Below, piece by piece: positions 33,390-44,016 of a stretch of 64,000 bases of DNA. Location of the stretch: positions 8,652,885-8,716,884 of the forward strand of contig LNAC01000030.1 of NCBI GenBank assembly GCA_002007465.1. Direction: 5' to 3'. Each line of letters starts with the position of its first letter. Position 1 is the stretch's first letter. This DNA is from Ailurus styani (lineage: Eukaryota > Chordata > Mammalia > Carnivora > Ailuridae). The notes under the pieces were generated by a model that saw only the letters and a list, made by a program, of their open reading frames with translations, was not told where the DNA came from and ran no database searches. Position numbers and translations under genes: made by a program.

Positions 33390-34010
33390 GAAGTTCCTCC
33401 AAGTACAGGTGCAGTCCCACAGGAGTTCTGAGGTGGTAGATGAGTCATGGGAAGATTGTGTGGTTGGAGGGGATGTCTGGGAAGGCTTTCTGGAGAAGGT
33501 GGGGTCTGAACGAGGCCAGTTGGCTTTGCTGAGAGATTTGAGCATAGCTGCACAAATGCGTGCACCACCACAATGGGGGGTCAAAGTCAAGGTGAGTGGC
33601 AAAGTCTGAGGATCTTGGCAGTACTCTTGGCTGACTGATAAAAATTCCTGTAGGTCAGCCTACAGAATGGGTTCCAGTTTAATCCTTCAGGCACACTGCA
33701 AATAACCATATATGGTAGACCTTCTTAGATGCCCATGAATAGTCAAAACCATAAATGTTGAATCTGCAAGGTCTCAGCTCTGTTGCTCTGGGCCCAGGGA
33801 GTAATTTCAATGATGATCTAGTAAGAGGAAAATGAGACTGGATGGTGTAAGGGAATTCATGATTAATGATGGGGCACATAGGGCTACAGGAGGCCAAAGT
33901 GAGAGAGGGGCCCCACAGGGACAGAGTGCTTAAGGAAGGCTCCGTGGAAAAACGTGTCCCATGACCTGCCTCATCCAATCCAGGATATCCAGAAGGATAG
34001 TCTGAATTCT
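33390..34010. other. Unassigned sequence, weak reverse L2 signal
   Basis: 'gaaggctttctggagaaggt' and 'gggtctgaacgaggccagtt' at 33,480-33,525 resemble reverse L2. The rest is unassigned. Confidence 0.35.
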
Positions 34011-34014
34011 GTGT

Positions 34015-34305
34015 CAGAATGTTTTTGGTTGCAAACAATAGAAAACCTGAGTAAAAACAGAAAACCAGAATAAAAGTGGCTTGAGCCATGAGGGGATTTA
34101 TGTTAACTTAACAAGTTAAGTTAAATGAAAGGCAGAGTCAGGGTTAGTTAAGGGCTCCAGGAGACCCTATGCCCCTTTTTCCTTTCCTTCCTGCCATCCT
34201 CAGCCAATCAGCTATCAGCTTTTGTCTGAACAGTTATTGCCTCACAGTAGCAATGTGGCTGCCATAGCTCCAGGCATTACCTCCTACCACAACACTGTCC
34301 AAGGC
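34015..34305. mobile_element. Ancient interspersed repeat, family not named
   Basis: 'ttggttgcaaacaatagaaa', 'aagtggcttgagccatgagg' and 'ggctgccatagctccaggca' form a pattern I have met in many mammalian loci, but I cannot assign the family from memory. Confidence 0.5.
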
Positions 34306-34309
34306 AGGA

Positions 34310-34556
34310 AAGGAGCCCCCAGTGTCCATCATGGATAAATAAATTTTGATGCATTCACAAATGGAAACCCCATGGCAATTAAAAAAAATAAAAGAATTAA
34401 GTATTGCTACAATGAATAGCATGGATAATGCTGTTCAGGAAAAGAGGCCAAACAGGGAGATACTGGTAATGGGATAGCCATGTATGTGTGGGAGCAAGGG
34501 GTATATGGGAATCTGTACTGTCCTCTCACTTTTGCTGTGAACTTAAAACTGCTCTA
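34310..34556 (+). mobile_element. Old L1 3' UTR fragment
   Basis: 'tggataaataaattttgatg', 'gtgggagcaaggggtatatg', 'ttttgctgtgaacttaaaac' and 'tgctctaat' are L1M 3' UTR. The microsatellite grew at its A-rich end. Confidence 0.75.
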
Positions 34557-34612
<56 letters not shown>

Positions 34613-34620
34613 GTAGGTAG
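34557..34620. repeat. (ATAG)14 tetranucleotide microsatellite
   Basis: Fourteen uninterrupted ATAG units (34,557-34,612) then two GTAG units. A pure tract of this length is likely to vary between individuals. Confidence 0.97.
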
Positions 34621-34621
34621 A

Positions 34622-34900
34622 CTTTTTTTGAAAGAAAATAAACACGGAAGAAAACATATTGGATGATCCCACTCATATGGAGAACAGAGCAGACAAAACT
34701 CACTTTGGTGACACAAGTCAGAATAATGGTTACCCTTGACAGGGGTTATGGGCTTGGTGGGGCATAAGGGAACCTTCTAGAATGCTGGAAATGTTTCATA
34801 CTTTGATCTGAGTAGTAGTTACATGAGTACATATGCAAACATTCATCAAGACTTGTGCACCTCACAGTGCATTTGTTTATATCTCAATTATTTTAATGAA
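34622..34900 (+). mobile_element. Old L1 3' UTR fragment
   Basis: 'ttggatgatcccactcatat', 'gaataatggttacccttgac', 'gcacctcacagtgcatttgt' and 'atatctcaattattttaatg' are typical of another L1M 3' end. Confidence 0.75.
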
Positions 34901-35372
34901 AAGGAGAGAAAAAGGGACCACTACACAGGCCTCTCTAATTGAGGAGGAAATTTTCTCAGAGGCCCCAGCAACTTTCCCCAAATGTCTTCTGGGCCAGAAC
35001 TGGGTCACATGCATACCTCAGGACCCATCACCAGCCAAGGGGGGGTGGAAGCGCCATGACCGGCCAAGACCAATCATGACCAAGGCCCTGGCCCTGGAAC
35101 AAAACTGGGGTTTGGTTACAGAAGGAGATGGGTGGGGGCTGTTGCGTGAGCAGCCAACAGTGTCTGCCACCCCTGCAGAAAGCCCCAGAAGTGAAAGTCA
35201 ATCTAGGCAGGGGTCATAAGAGTAGAATTAGCTTCTGCTCACTGGCCACTCCCACGTGCATGTGTGGGACGAAGCATATACGTGGGCTCTGGCACTTCGA
35301 GATGGCAGCAAGTGAAGAAGGTACACAGAAATCATGAGGGAAAATGTCCAAAAATCATTGCCAGAAACCCGC
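34901..35372. other. Unique sequence, no feature recognised
   Basis: No repeat, gene or clear motif. A 128-codon frame overlaps it but has no recognisable domain and starts in L1 sequence. Confidence 0.4.
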
Positions 35373-35732
35373 TATATCAGTAGGATTCTCCAGGGAAATA
35401 GAAGAGGATAAGTGCGTGAATGAGTTTACCTAAAGGAACTGGCTCACACAGTGGTGGGTCCAGGAAGTCCAAAATCTTTTGAACAGAGGCCAAAAACTCA
35501 GGCAGGGCTTGAGGCAAATTTCTTAGGGAAACCTCAGGTTTTGCTCTTAAAGCTTCCAATTGATTGGATGAGGCCTACCCACACCATCAAGGGTGATCTC
35601 CTTTACTTACAGGCAACTGATTGCAGACATGGACCACACTACAAAATCCCTTCCCAGCAACACCTAGATTAGTGTTTGATTAAATAACTGGATAGCGGAG
35701 CCCAGCCAAGTGGACACATAACACTGACCACC
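35373..35732 (-). mobile_element. ERVL-type LTR (MLT2-like), reverse orientation
   Basis: Read in reverse, it has the end 'ggttctccagagaa'-type motif (plus strand 'ggattctccagggaaatag'), 'aaggaactggctcacacagt' and 'gattggatgaggcctaccca'. It terminates near 'aagtggacacataacactga'. The pattern is that of MLT2-type LTRs; exact subfamily uncertain. Confidence 0.7.
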
Positions 35733-36010
35733 GACCAGCTGATCCGACCTCATCGTGGTTCCCGGACTCTGTCTCCTGTTTCCCCAGTCCACCCCACCCC
35801 AACTCCCCATCCTCATCTGAGCTCATGTGCCCCCACAATTACCCTTCAGACAGTGGCATTTCCAGGTTCATAATCTCTAGGGGCCTCATCCTATAGGGTT
35901 CCACACTGGGATAGACATGGAATGGAACCAGAAGGTGTTTCTATCAGGAACCTGGAACAAGAGACCTGTACTTGGCCAAATCAGCCACAAAAACCTAGGG
36001 TGGGCACAGT
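35733..36010. other. Unique sequence
   Basis: Nothing recognised between the LTR and the G-rich tract. Confidence 0.4.
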
Positions 36011-36011
36011 A

Positions 36012-36055
36012 GGGGGTTGGGGGCCTGGGGCACCGGGGAGCAGGGTGGGGGGGGG
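36012..36055 (+). other. Strong G-quadruplex candidate
   Basis: Six G-runs on the plus strand: 36012-36016, 36019-36023, 36027-36030, 36035-36038, 36043-36045 and 36047-36055, with loops of 1-4 bases. This satisfies the usual G3+ N1-7 rule several times over. Confidence 0.85.
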
Positions 36056-36640
36056 AGCAGTTCCCCAGATCAGCTGATCTTTGTCTGGGTTCTTGGTTTT
36101 TTTTCTGCTCCATGGATTCCTTGGTATTCGCTGTCTCTCATAAACATATTTCTGTGATATATACTGTAAATCTGCTTCATTTGAAATTCACAGTTAATGA
36201 CCTATTCCCTCGTATTCAGGAAACAGAGTGAGGTTCCGGCTTTTAAAGGCCAGGAGTTTACTAGCCAGAATATGACAAGGATTACAAAGTATAGGCCTGC
36301 TCTAAAAGCACTTAAGAAACAGTCTCCATCAGAAATTTCAAGAATACCTTCAAATAACATCATTTATCTGCCAAGAGGCCATGGGGCTGGGGAGCGATGG
36401 TGGGTGGGAAGCAAATGAGTATTTGATCAAATCCATATTTTCAACTCCCCGGGTGAGGGGGAGATAAATATTTACTCACACTTCTCACTCTGAGAAGGCT
36501 TGTGTGCACACTTGTGGGGGCTGGGGGGGGGGAGATGTGCAAGAGAACAAGTGTGTGCACCAAAGCCCTGTCCCCTCCATCCACCAGCCCCCACGGCGGA
36601 CACAGGACAACTCTGCAGAATCTGAGTTCCATGGTCAAAG
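36056..36640. other. Unique sequence with a second G-rich run
   Basis: No gene or repeat recognised. A G-run ('ggggggg' and longer) lies at 36,516-36,533. Confidence 0.4.
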
Positions 36641-36649
36641 AGGTAATTT

Positions 36650-36990
36650 AATAGAATGAGTATCCCTGTTTTCGGGTCGGCCCACTTAACTGAAATCCAA
36701 AGCCAGCTCTGGAGTAAATTGGGCTGAGGCCAAATCGATTAGGCCCATCCGCACTTTCTCATTTTCAATAGAGTCAGGGCTTAACCAGGTTAGTTGTCGT
36801 TAAACACATTAGCCAGGTACTCTCCTCTCTCCAGCCCAATGATTTTGTGTCGGGCCTGAAGGATTGTAATTACAATCCAGCAAGACGCCAAGTGAACGGG
36901 GTGATTTACTGAGGGCTGTGGGCCGAAGGCCGGCCTCCTACCTGCCACCCGCTGATCGGAACTTTCTTCCCTAAATCTTGTCCTGATTAA
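36650..36990. promoter_or_regulatory. Candidate conserved non-coding block with 18-bp palindrome
   Basis: The block is repeat-free, balanced in composition and holds a perfect palindrome (36861-36878) reading ATTGT-AATT-ACAAT at its core. Near it lie 'aaatcgattagg', 'cacattagccagg' and 'cctgattaacg', all with homeodomain-type ATTA cores. Its function as an enhancer is inference; conservation was not tested. Confidence 0.4.
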
Positions 36991-36999
36991 CGCTGGGGG

Positions 37000-37540
37000 G
37001 TGGGGGTGAACCCTGGGGAGAACAGGATGCGCTTCTTTCACCCGCTCTGAGGTTGTCTCCAAGCCTGGGGGTGGGGGCACAGGGGCGAGGGTCTCTTTGT
37101 TCCACGGAACCGGAACTGAGACTCAAGGGGGCTGGGCTCCTGGAACCAGCCTGAGTGCTGCTGGGCATCCAAGTCCTGCGCGTTCCCTGGGGGAGGGCAT
37201 CCCTCCTCACTGTCATGCAGGCACATTCCTAGTCTTACTCTCCAGGCTTTTCCGGACCTCGGGCCTCACCAGGGCAGGCCCGGCGCTCCCGGCTCGGACC
37301 CCACTTTCTTCTCCCAGCCTTCTCTCCCCTGTGCTTTCTGGGCCCGATCTGCGCCCTTGGGCTTCCATCCTGCTCTGCGGCCCCCTCCCCTGCAGCCTGA
37401 GCACTTCACCTCCCATCTCCAAGCTCCAGGCCCCTCGTCTGCTCACTGGTTTAGAGGAAGACACTTTCTGCAAGGAGAGGAGCGGAAAGGACAGTCAACC
37501 AGTGGCACTGAGGACAGGGAGAAACCAGAACCTTCATACG
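37000..37540. other. GC-rich unique sequence, no gene called
   Basis: Eleven or so CpG fall within 37,180-37,390, short of a clear island. A 153-codon forward frame and an overlapping reverse frame are typical of stop-poor GC-rich DNA and carry no recognisable domain. Confidence 0.4.
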
Positions 37541-37544
37541 TGGG

Positions 37545-38371
37545 TGGCTGGAATGTAAAACGGTACAGGTGCTTTAGTAACAGTTTGGCTGTTTCTTAAA
37601 AGGTTAAATATGCCTTTACCATATAACCCAGCAATTGTCACTTCCAGGTGTTTATACCCAAGAGAAATGAAAGCAGGCGTCCACACAAAGGCTTGGACAT
37701 GAATGTTCATAGCAGATTTATTCATGATACCCTAAAACTGGGAGGCGCCTGGGTGGCTCAGCGGGTTGAGCAGCTGCCTTCGGTTCAGATCATGATCCCA
37801 GGGTCCTGGGATCCAGTCCCGCATCAGGCTCCCTGCTCAGTGAGGAGCCTGCTTCTCCCTCTGCCTGCCCCTCCCCCTGCTTGTGCGCTCTCGCGCTCTC
37901 TCTCTCTGATAAACAAATACGTAAATAAAATATTTATTAAAAATACCCTAAAACTGGAAACAACCCAGATGTCCATTAAAGGTGAATGGATAAACCAAGC
38001 ATGGTATATCCTTACGATAGAATATTATTTAGCAAGTAAAAGGAATGCAGGGCCCACAACACGGATGATCTGTAAAACCATTAGGCCAACGGCAAGGAGA
38101 AAAGTGTAGGATTCCATGTATGTGAAATGTCCAGAAAAGGAAAATCTATAGAGACAGAAATTAGATTTGTGGTTGCCTGGGGCTCAGAATGGGAAGGAGG
38201 ATTAACTGTAAGTGGGCACTAGGGATCCCACTGAGGTGGTAAAAAATGTCTTAACACTCGATTGTGGTGATGGTTGCACGACTCAGTAAATTCACTAAAA
38301 AGCACTGAATTGTATACTTAAAATGGGTATGCTTTATGGAATATAAATTATGCCTCAATAAAATTCTTTGC
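37545..38371 (+). mobile_element. Old L1 ORF2 end and 3' UTR
   Basis: 'ccatataacccagcaattgt', 'aacaacccagatgtccatta', 'gtggttgcctggggctcaga', 'gatggttgcacgactcagta' and 'tatgcctcaataaaattctt' are in L1M order. Split by the SINE at 37742. Inactive. Confidence 0.85.
37742..37942 (+). mobile_element. Can-SINE inside L1
   Basis: Head 'gaggcgcctgggtggctcag', CT-rich part and a tail of 'acaaatacgtaaataaaat' type. A perfect 15-bp target duplication 'ataccctaaaactgg' lies at 37727-37741 and 37943-37957. Confidence 0.97.
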
Positions 38372-38434
38372 CAAAGAGAGAACAAGAAGTGATGGAACCT
38401 GCCACAATTTGGCATCTCCTCCAAAAGTTCCACA

Positions 38435-38560
38435 GAGGTCCCACGTGACCCAGCACTTCCGCCCCTCGCATCCGCACTCGGAGAAACGAAAACATTCCCT
38501 GACACAAAAGTTGTACATGAACATTCACGGCAGCAAAGGTGGAGAGAACCCACGTGTCTG
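38435..38560 (+). mobile_element. Older L1 ORF2 fragment
   Basis: 'cgtgacccagcacttccgcc', 'gagaaacgaaaacattccct' and 'aagttgtacatgaacattca' match the same L1 ORF2 end as the upstream element but are more decayed, so the younger L1 end may have inserted into it. Confidence 0.65.
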
Positions 38561-38769
38561 CTGTGGTCAGTACTCTACAAACCAAGGCCTTCTCCCAGCT
38601 CAGTTTCACGAGAGGCCTGGCGCCTGACAGCCTGCCTGGTCCCCCCGGTTCCCGGGCTGGGCACCGCAGCCCTCTGGTCGGCAGGGAACGGGGTGGGGCC
38701 CGCCTGCACGCACCACCCCCCAACCTTTCCTCTTGGGCAGCATGATGTCATTGCCACCGTGTGGCTACT

Positions 38770-38905
38770 GGAACCGTGGCTCTCTCTCCCCTGGAATGCA
38801 AGCTTCATCGGGGCAGGACCGGGCCATGTCTGCTCACGGCTGGGTCCCCCTCTGCCAGACAAGGGGCCTCACAAGCTCTCAATAAATATTTATGAACGGA
38901 AGAAG
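38770..38905 (+). mobile_element. L2 LINE 3' end
   Basis: 'ctggaatgcaagcttcatcg', 'gggcaggaccgggccatgtc' and 'ctctcaataaatatttatga' are a canonical L2 end. Confidence 0.8.
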
Positions 38906-39234
38906 AGAAGGGGATGGGGAGAGGGAGAGAGGGAGGAGCCACTAGTATTGGCCAGAACAGCCCTCCCAAGATAAATGTTATTATTACACCCTAAACCCAG
39001 AGTCTTCAAGTCCAGTGCCTGGAAGCATTTGGGGGGAAATAAGAATTTTAATTATAATAAGGAGAATGATCCACAAATTGGTACCACATTGCTCTGTTTC
39101 AGATTTCTGAAGTTTTAGCAGCTTTGGTGGTGACCAAAGTACAGAAAGTTGAACAGCTGATGGGTATGACTCTGAATCCTGCCAGGCCCCACTGGTAGAC
39201 CTCTCCACACGTGCGTTCCTCCCACGACAAACCC

Positions 39235-39375
39235 CTGCGGCAGCTTCTGTTACTGACCCCACTTTATGGATGAGAGGACTGAGGCCCAGAGGGTTTCAGT
39301 AACTTACCGGAGGCCACACAGTGAAGTGGAAGAGCCAGGTTTGGACTCATGGAGTTCAACTCTGGAAACTGTGCC
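39235..39375 (-). mobile_element. MIR fragment, reverse orientation
   Basis: 'cccactttatggatgagagg', 'actgaggcccagagggtttc' and 'ggaggccacacagtgaag' are reverse MIR. Confidence 0.75.
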
Positions 39376-39544
39376 CTTAAGTCCTGCACGATGCTTCCAG
39401 AAGAGGAGGAAATGTTTAAGAAATTAATGAGTAGCATTTCTTTTCTGGCATGGTGGACTTGGGGAACCCATCATAAGAAAAGGGGCCATCCCGATGAACC
39501 GGGGCTGGTGTGGCGAGGCTAGCAACCCCCCTCGCAGACTCTGT

Positions 39545-39690
39545 CATTCGTTCAACTGTTTCCTGAGCACCTAACCCTCCATGTCCTCACCTGCAAAGTG
39601 AGAATAGTAACACTAGGACGTGCCTTGCAGGATAAGGCATTTGGGACACAGCCCAGCACAGAGTAGGGGCTCCGTACGTGTTTGTCATAT
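39545..39690 (+). mobile_element. MIR fragment
   Basis: 'tccatgtcctcacctgcaaa', 'gtgagaatagtaacactagg' and 'cagcacagagtaggggctcc' are forward MIR. Confidence 0.7.
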
Positions 39691-39895
39691 TGCTGTCGGC
39701 ATGAAGCAGGCCCTGGCGGGGCTCCGGGAACGGAAAGCTGCACAAGACGGATGGTCCCCGATGGAGCCCGCTGGCTAGCAGGAGAAACAGATCAACCATC
39801 ACAGCCCGCTCGCGCTTTTGAAAATGAGAAAGTGCCTCCCTGAACAAAATATAATGTCTGGCCTCATTCACAAAATAAAATGCTCTTCAGATTAA

Positions 39896-39897
<2 letters not shown>

Positions 39898-39939
<42 letters not shown>
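39898..39939. repeat. (AC)21 dinucleotide microsatellite
   Basis: Forty-two uninterrupted bases of AC, ending at the G at 39940. Likely polymorphic and able to adopt Z-DNA. Confidence 0.97.
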
Positions 39940-39941
<2 letters not shown>

Positions 39942-39944
39942 GCG

Positions 39945-40175
39945 CATGTAAAACCAGTGACATCTGAATAAGGTCGATGACCCATAATAACGTTAATTGT
40001 CAGTGGGTTGTATCTATGTGAATTTCCAAGCTGTGACATGGTGCTGATGTTTGGCATGATGTTACCTTGGGGGAAACTGGGTGAGAGTCACGTGGGTTCC
40101 TTCTCCATTATTTCCTAAAACTGTGTCTAAGTCTATAATTATCTCAAAATTAAAACTTTTTAAAAAAAATCTCTT
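39945..40175 (+). mobile_element. Old L1 3' UTR end
   Basis: 'gaaactgggtgagagtcacg', 'ccttctccattatttcctaa', 'aagtctataattatctcaaa' and an A-rich end mark an L1ME/M-type 3' end. Confidence 0.75.
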
Positions 40176-40223
40176 GGATCTTTCAAGAGCAGTGGATCCG
40201 TCATGCATGCACTAGATAGGACT

Positions 40224-40418
40224 GTTTTTTTAAAAGATTTTATTTATTCATTTGACACAGAGAGAGAGATCACAAGTAGGCAGAGAGGCAGGCAGAGAGA
40301 GGAGGGAAGCAGACTCTCTGCTGAGCAGAGCGCCCGATTGGGGCTCGATCCCAACACCCTGAAATCATAACCCCAAGCCAAAGGCAGACGCTTAACCAAC
40401 TGAGCCACCCAGGCGCCC
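40224..40418 (-). mobile_element. Can-SINE, mustelid-like subfamily, reverse
   Basis: Tail 'aaagattttatttattcatt', then 'gatcacaagtaggcagagag', 'gcaggcagagagagg' and head 'gagccacccaggcgccc'. Target duplication 'ctagataggact' (40212-40223) and 'ctggataggact' (40419-40430), 11 of 12. Confidence 0.96.
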
Positions 40419-40434
40419 CTGGATAGGACTTTTA

Positions 40435-42095
40435 ATGCCACTAATACATGCATAAAAACGGAGTCTGTATGAGATGATGGAGAGGTTAACTAAACTTAAG
40501 GCGGTAATCACATGGCAATGTGCGTGTAAGTCATGATGCTGTACGCCTTGAACTTCCGTGGTACTGTATGCCAGTTCTAGGTCGGTAACACTGAAAGGGG
40601 AAAAGGGTTCTGTCATGCACATCTGTTTGCCTAGAAATAATAGTAATGATAGTACCATTATTAGATGCCAGTAGTGCTTTCTATGCATTACCTCCAGGCT
40701 TCACAAGATGGTATTTTTAAACTCTAAATTCAGCTGAGAGCTAACGTGTTCTGAACATAGGGGTCTGGCTTTGTGTCTGCCAGGAAGTTGTTGCCCAGTG
40801 AACACTGCAGCCGAGAGCGGTGGAGAACATCACGTGCCCCTTCCTCCCCTCTGCACCCTCTGCACCCACACCTTCCAAAACCATAAAGAAAGGGACATGG
40901 CTGGGGTTGACTAGGAGGACAAAGAGGCTGGTGGGGCCGGTGATGTCTTTAAAGATAACGGCGAATTCTGGAAAGTCGTAAAAAGTCAAAAGTCTCTAAC
41001 AGGGAGAAACAAGATTTTCGGGAGGGTGGCCAAACAGCCAAGCAAAGGTGTGGCTTTTCATTCCGTTCAGTGGTGCCAGCTGCCAAAAGCCAGCGAGGCT
41101 CCATGGCCGAAACGGTAATCTTTCTCTCTCCTTTTAGGACAGCGAAGTTATTTGTCACTTGCTTCATGAAAGCAACTTCTAGGGCAAATCACTGGCATGA
41201 CGTAAGACCTCCCCCCACCACCACTACCCCGCCCCCGCCGGAGATGCACACTGCCTTCTCCAAGTGTTCCATCTGAATCGGGATTCAAAACAACACCTAA
41301 ACATCCAGAAGAGAATCGGTCCTCTCCAGCCTGGGATATCCTGGCCGAATCTGGAAAGGGAATTTAGACCTTTGGGAAATATTTAGAAATGTTAGGAATA
41401 AGATTTAAAAATATTTAGAAAATATAGCCCCACTTGGGCCCCCAATTTTTATTTTAGAAAAGAAAGACTTTTTCTGTGTCACTTCTTTCCTTTGGTAATT
41501 GTGCAGGAAGAAGGTGATGGCATGTCACTCATATCTGTGGGGGGCCAGGGGCTCCCAGTAACACCATACAAACTGAGCATAAGGAGGGAGCTCATTCCCA
41601 GGAGCCGAGTCATCTGCAGGGACATGGATCTGGACCCACCACAGCATTCCAGTATCTTCCTTACTGGGCAGTTCTTGGGAAGATTTCTTTCACCCAGCCT
41701 GTGACATGGAAGCCGCATAAAGATGAGTCATTTTTATGAACCACAGTAGAGCGTCTATTGAAGGAAAGTGCCATGCGTGGAAAGGTCTGGATGGAAACAT
41801 TATAAATTTTTAAGCACAAGTGAAATCAACCCACAATCTCTTGGTGTAAAATACGGTTGGCTGCCCATCCCTCCCTCTGCAAGCCAAGCTCACTGGCAAA
41901 AGGAAGCAGGACCTCAGGCCCTCACCGCATTTCCGGAAGGCGGTAGAATACGCCATCTAATGAGAATGTGACATGAGGAAGATATATGAACACCTACTTA
42001 AGCCAAAGAGCCAATTCCACTGATTCTCCATCTCTGCCTTCCTAAGAACAACAGTAATTGTTTTCGTCCCTCACCTCTGATGAGGAAGGCGGAGG
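40435..42095. other. Unique sequence, no feature recognised
   Basis: A short MIR/L2-like phrase lies at 40,655-40,710. The rest, including 41,080-41,760, is repeat-free and without a supported gene. Candidate ground for conserved non-coding elements. Confidence 0.4.
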
Positions 42096-42099
42096 AGCC

Positions 42100-42320
42100 T
42101 GGTGACTCAGCACAATGGTCAGGAGGGCATGCTCTGGCCTCGGACCACCCTGGACAAGTGACCTGTGCCTCAGTTTCCTCACATGTAACCCACAGACGAT
42201 AATAAATATACCTCGCTGCCGGGGCAGTTGTGAGGATTTAATGCAGTTACCCAGGTTCGGGTTCCGAGCAGTGGTGCTTGGCACACGCCAAAGAGTCCAC
42301 ACAGGATTCATCTGTGGTAT
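42100..42320 (+). mobile_element. MIR, well preserved
   Basis: 'caagtgacctgtgcctcagt', 'ttcctcacatgtaacccaca', 'gttgtgaggatttaatgcag' and 'agtggtgcttggcacac' give nearly the full MIR. Confidence 0.85.
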
Positions 42321-42324
42321 TTTC

Positions 42325-42490
42325 ACCCAGGCCAGGCACCATGCTGAGTCTCGCCTTCCCTGTTTCATTAAACCCTCACAACGCCACATGAGGTAGGGTT
42401 TCTTTCCTGTGCTCCAGGGGAGGGAACCAAGGGCCCCTGAGGTGAAGTGTGGCTCTGGCCACAGTTACACAGCCTCGAAGCCAGGTAGGC
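42325..42490 (-). mobile_element. MIR fragment, reverse orientation
   Basis: 'ccaggcaccatgctgagtct', 'taaaccctcacaacgccaca' and 'ctggccacagttacacagcc' are reverse MIR, abutting the forward MIR. Confidence 0.65.
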
Positions 42491-43020
42491 CCCCGAGGGC
42501 CACCCCCTGTGTGAACGATGCATGCCAACCATCATGCCCCCACCACAGGCGAAGACCTTCCCACAGCGCCCTTCCATGTTGCCATCCGTTCCCTTCCACA
42601 CACGGTTTCATTTATCTTCGCACGAAAGCAGCTCTATTGGCAGCAGCTTCCAGGCCAGGGCCTTCCATCCGTGAGGGGGTCTTTGGATGGGCCTGAGCCA
42701 CAGCCCGGTCCCCAGGCCAGCCGCCCTCCCACCAGCCCCCTGCCTCCCGCTCGGGCCCGAGGGTCTGCCTCTCTCCCTGCGCCTCTTCTCTCCATAACCC
42801 AGCTACTGATTACTGCCCCGCAAACACGCCGCCATCATTTCAGAACTAACCAGCAAATGAAAAGCCATCGCTCTCAATCAGCCTCTCTGGGCCTCTGAGC
42901 CACGGGGGCCGGCGGCCTCCCTCACCTGTCAGCCTCACTTACGGAGCCAGAGCAGGAATGGAACCACTCACCCTCTGCCGACCACGCTGTCGGAGATGGG
43001 TTGCGTGGAGACCAGGGAGG

Positions 43021-43300
43021 GGGGAAGGTGTGTGAGTGTGTGTGCATGAGAGAGACTGAGGGGAGGGAGTGTGTGTGAGCGTAGAAGAGTGAATGTGAGT
43101 ATGTGTGAGTGTAAACTTGTGTATGGGTGTGTGACTGCGTGTGAGCGAATGTGGGTCTTAGATATGTGTGTGGGAGTGTGTAATATGAATGGATGTGTGT
43201 GAGTGTGCATGTGTGAGACATCGCGGGGTGTGTGTGAGTGAACGTGAGCACACGGGAGTGTGTGAGAGCATTGTGAGGACACGTGAGTGTGAATCTGTGT
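43021..43300. repeat. Imperfect GTGTGAGTG-rich tract
   Basis: Degenerate repeats of TGTGTGAGTG and related units over about 280 bp. The reverse strand gives a stop-free His/Thr/Ser-rich frame of 189 codons that is a by-product of the repeat. Confidence 0.9.
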
Positions 43301-43719
43301 TTCCCAAGGCCTCCTGGTGCTGTGCTCAGAGGAATTTGAGATGAGGGATGTGGTGGGGCTCTTGCTACTACTTATTGCGACTGGAAGGGTCCAGGACCCC
43401 CGGGAGACCCCAAAGCTGAGAGTATCCGCTTTCCCTCCCAAGCAGGCAGAGGAGGGGGAAGTGGTCCATTGGCTTCCTTCAGCAAATGGGGAAACTGAGC
43501 AAAGGATGTGGGCTGACATTCTGGCCTCCTTCCACACTCAGCGCTCTTGAGCACCCCACACACAGCCCCCAAGCCACCACTGTCTGGGCCCCGGGGCAGC
43601 CCAGCGATGCCGCCCCGGAGTCAGTCCCTCCAGGCTCACCAGGACTCGGTTGGTCCTTCGTAATAGCACCAGCGGACAGGGCACCAACTGGATGCCTCAG
43701 GACAGCCCTCTAAGTCTGG

Positions 43720-43790
43720 GGGGGCGGGTGGCAGATGAGCACCCCCATTTTACAGATGAAGGAACTGAAGGGATTAAGTCACTGAGCTTT
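43720..43790 (-). mobile_element. MIR fragment, reverse orientation
   Basis: 'cccccattttacagatgaag' and 'gaactgaagggattaagtca' are the reverse MIR core, cut short just before the SINE. Confidence 0.6.
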
Positions 43791-43815
43791 TACACACGTC
43801 TGTGATTGTTTTCTT

Positions 43816-44000
43816 TGTATTTTTTTTTATTTATTTGACAGAGAAAGAGAGATCACAAGTAGGCAGAGAGGCAGGCAGAGAGAGGAGGAAGCAGGCTCCC
43901 CACTGAGCAGGGAGCCCGATGCGGGGCTTGATCCCAGGACCCTGAGATCATGACCTGAGCCAAAGGCAGAGGCTTTAACCCACTGAGCCACCCAGGTGCC
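43816..44000 (-). mobile_element. Can-SINE, mustelid-like subfamily, reverse
   Basis: T-rich tail, 'gatcacaagtaggcagagag', 'caggcagagagaggagg' and 'gaggctttaacccactgagc' with head 'cacccaggtgcc'. A perfect 16-bp target duplication 'ctgtgattgttttctt' lies at 43800-43815 and 44001-44016. Confidence 0.97.
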
Positions 44001-44016
44001 CTGTGATTGTTTTCTT

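Noticed and set aside
37180..37400. Possible CpG island
   Set aside because: Only about 11 CpG in 200 bp; much weaker than the block at 52.5-53.0 kb.
37648..38109. 153-codon forward frame
   Set aside because: It crosses from an L1 fragment through a SINE and back into L1.
43021..43300. CRISPR-like or regularly spaced repeat array
   Set aside because: The spacing is irregular and the units are degenerate microsatellite; the genome is mammalian.
42968..43537. 189-codon reverse frame rich in His, Thr and Ser
   Set aside because: A translation of the GT/CA-rich tract with no stop codons in that frame by composition.
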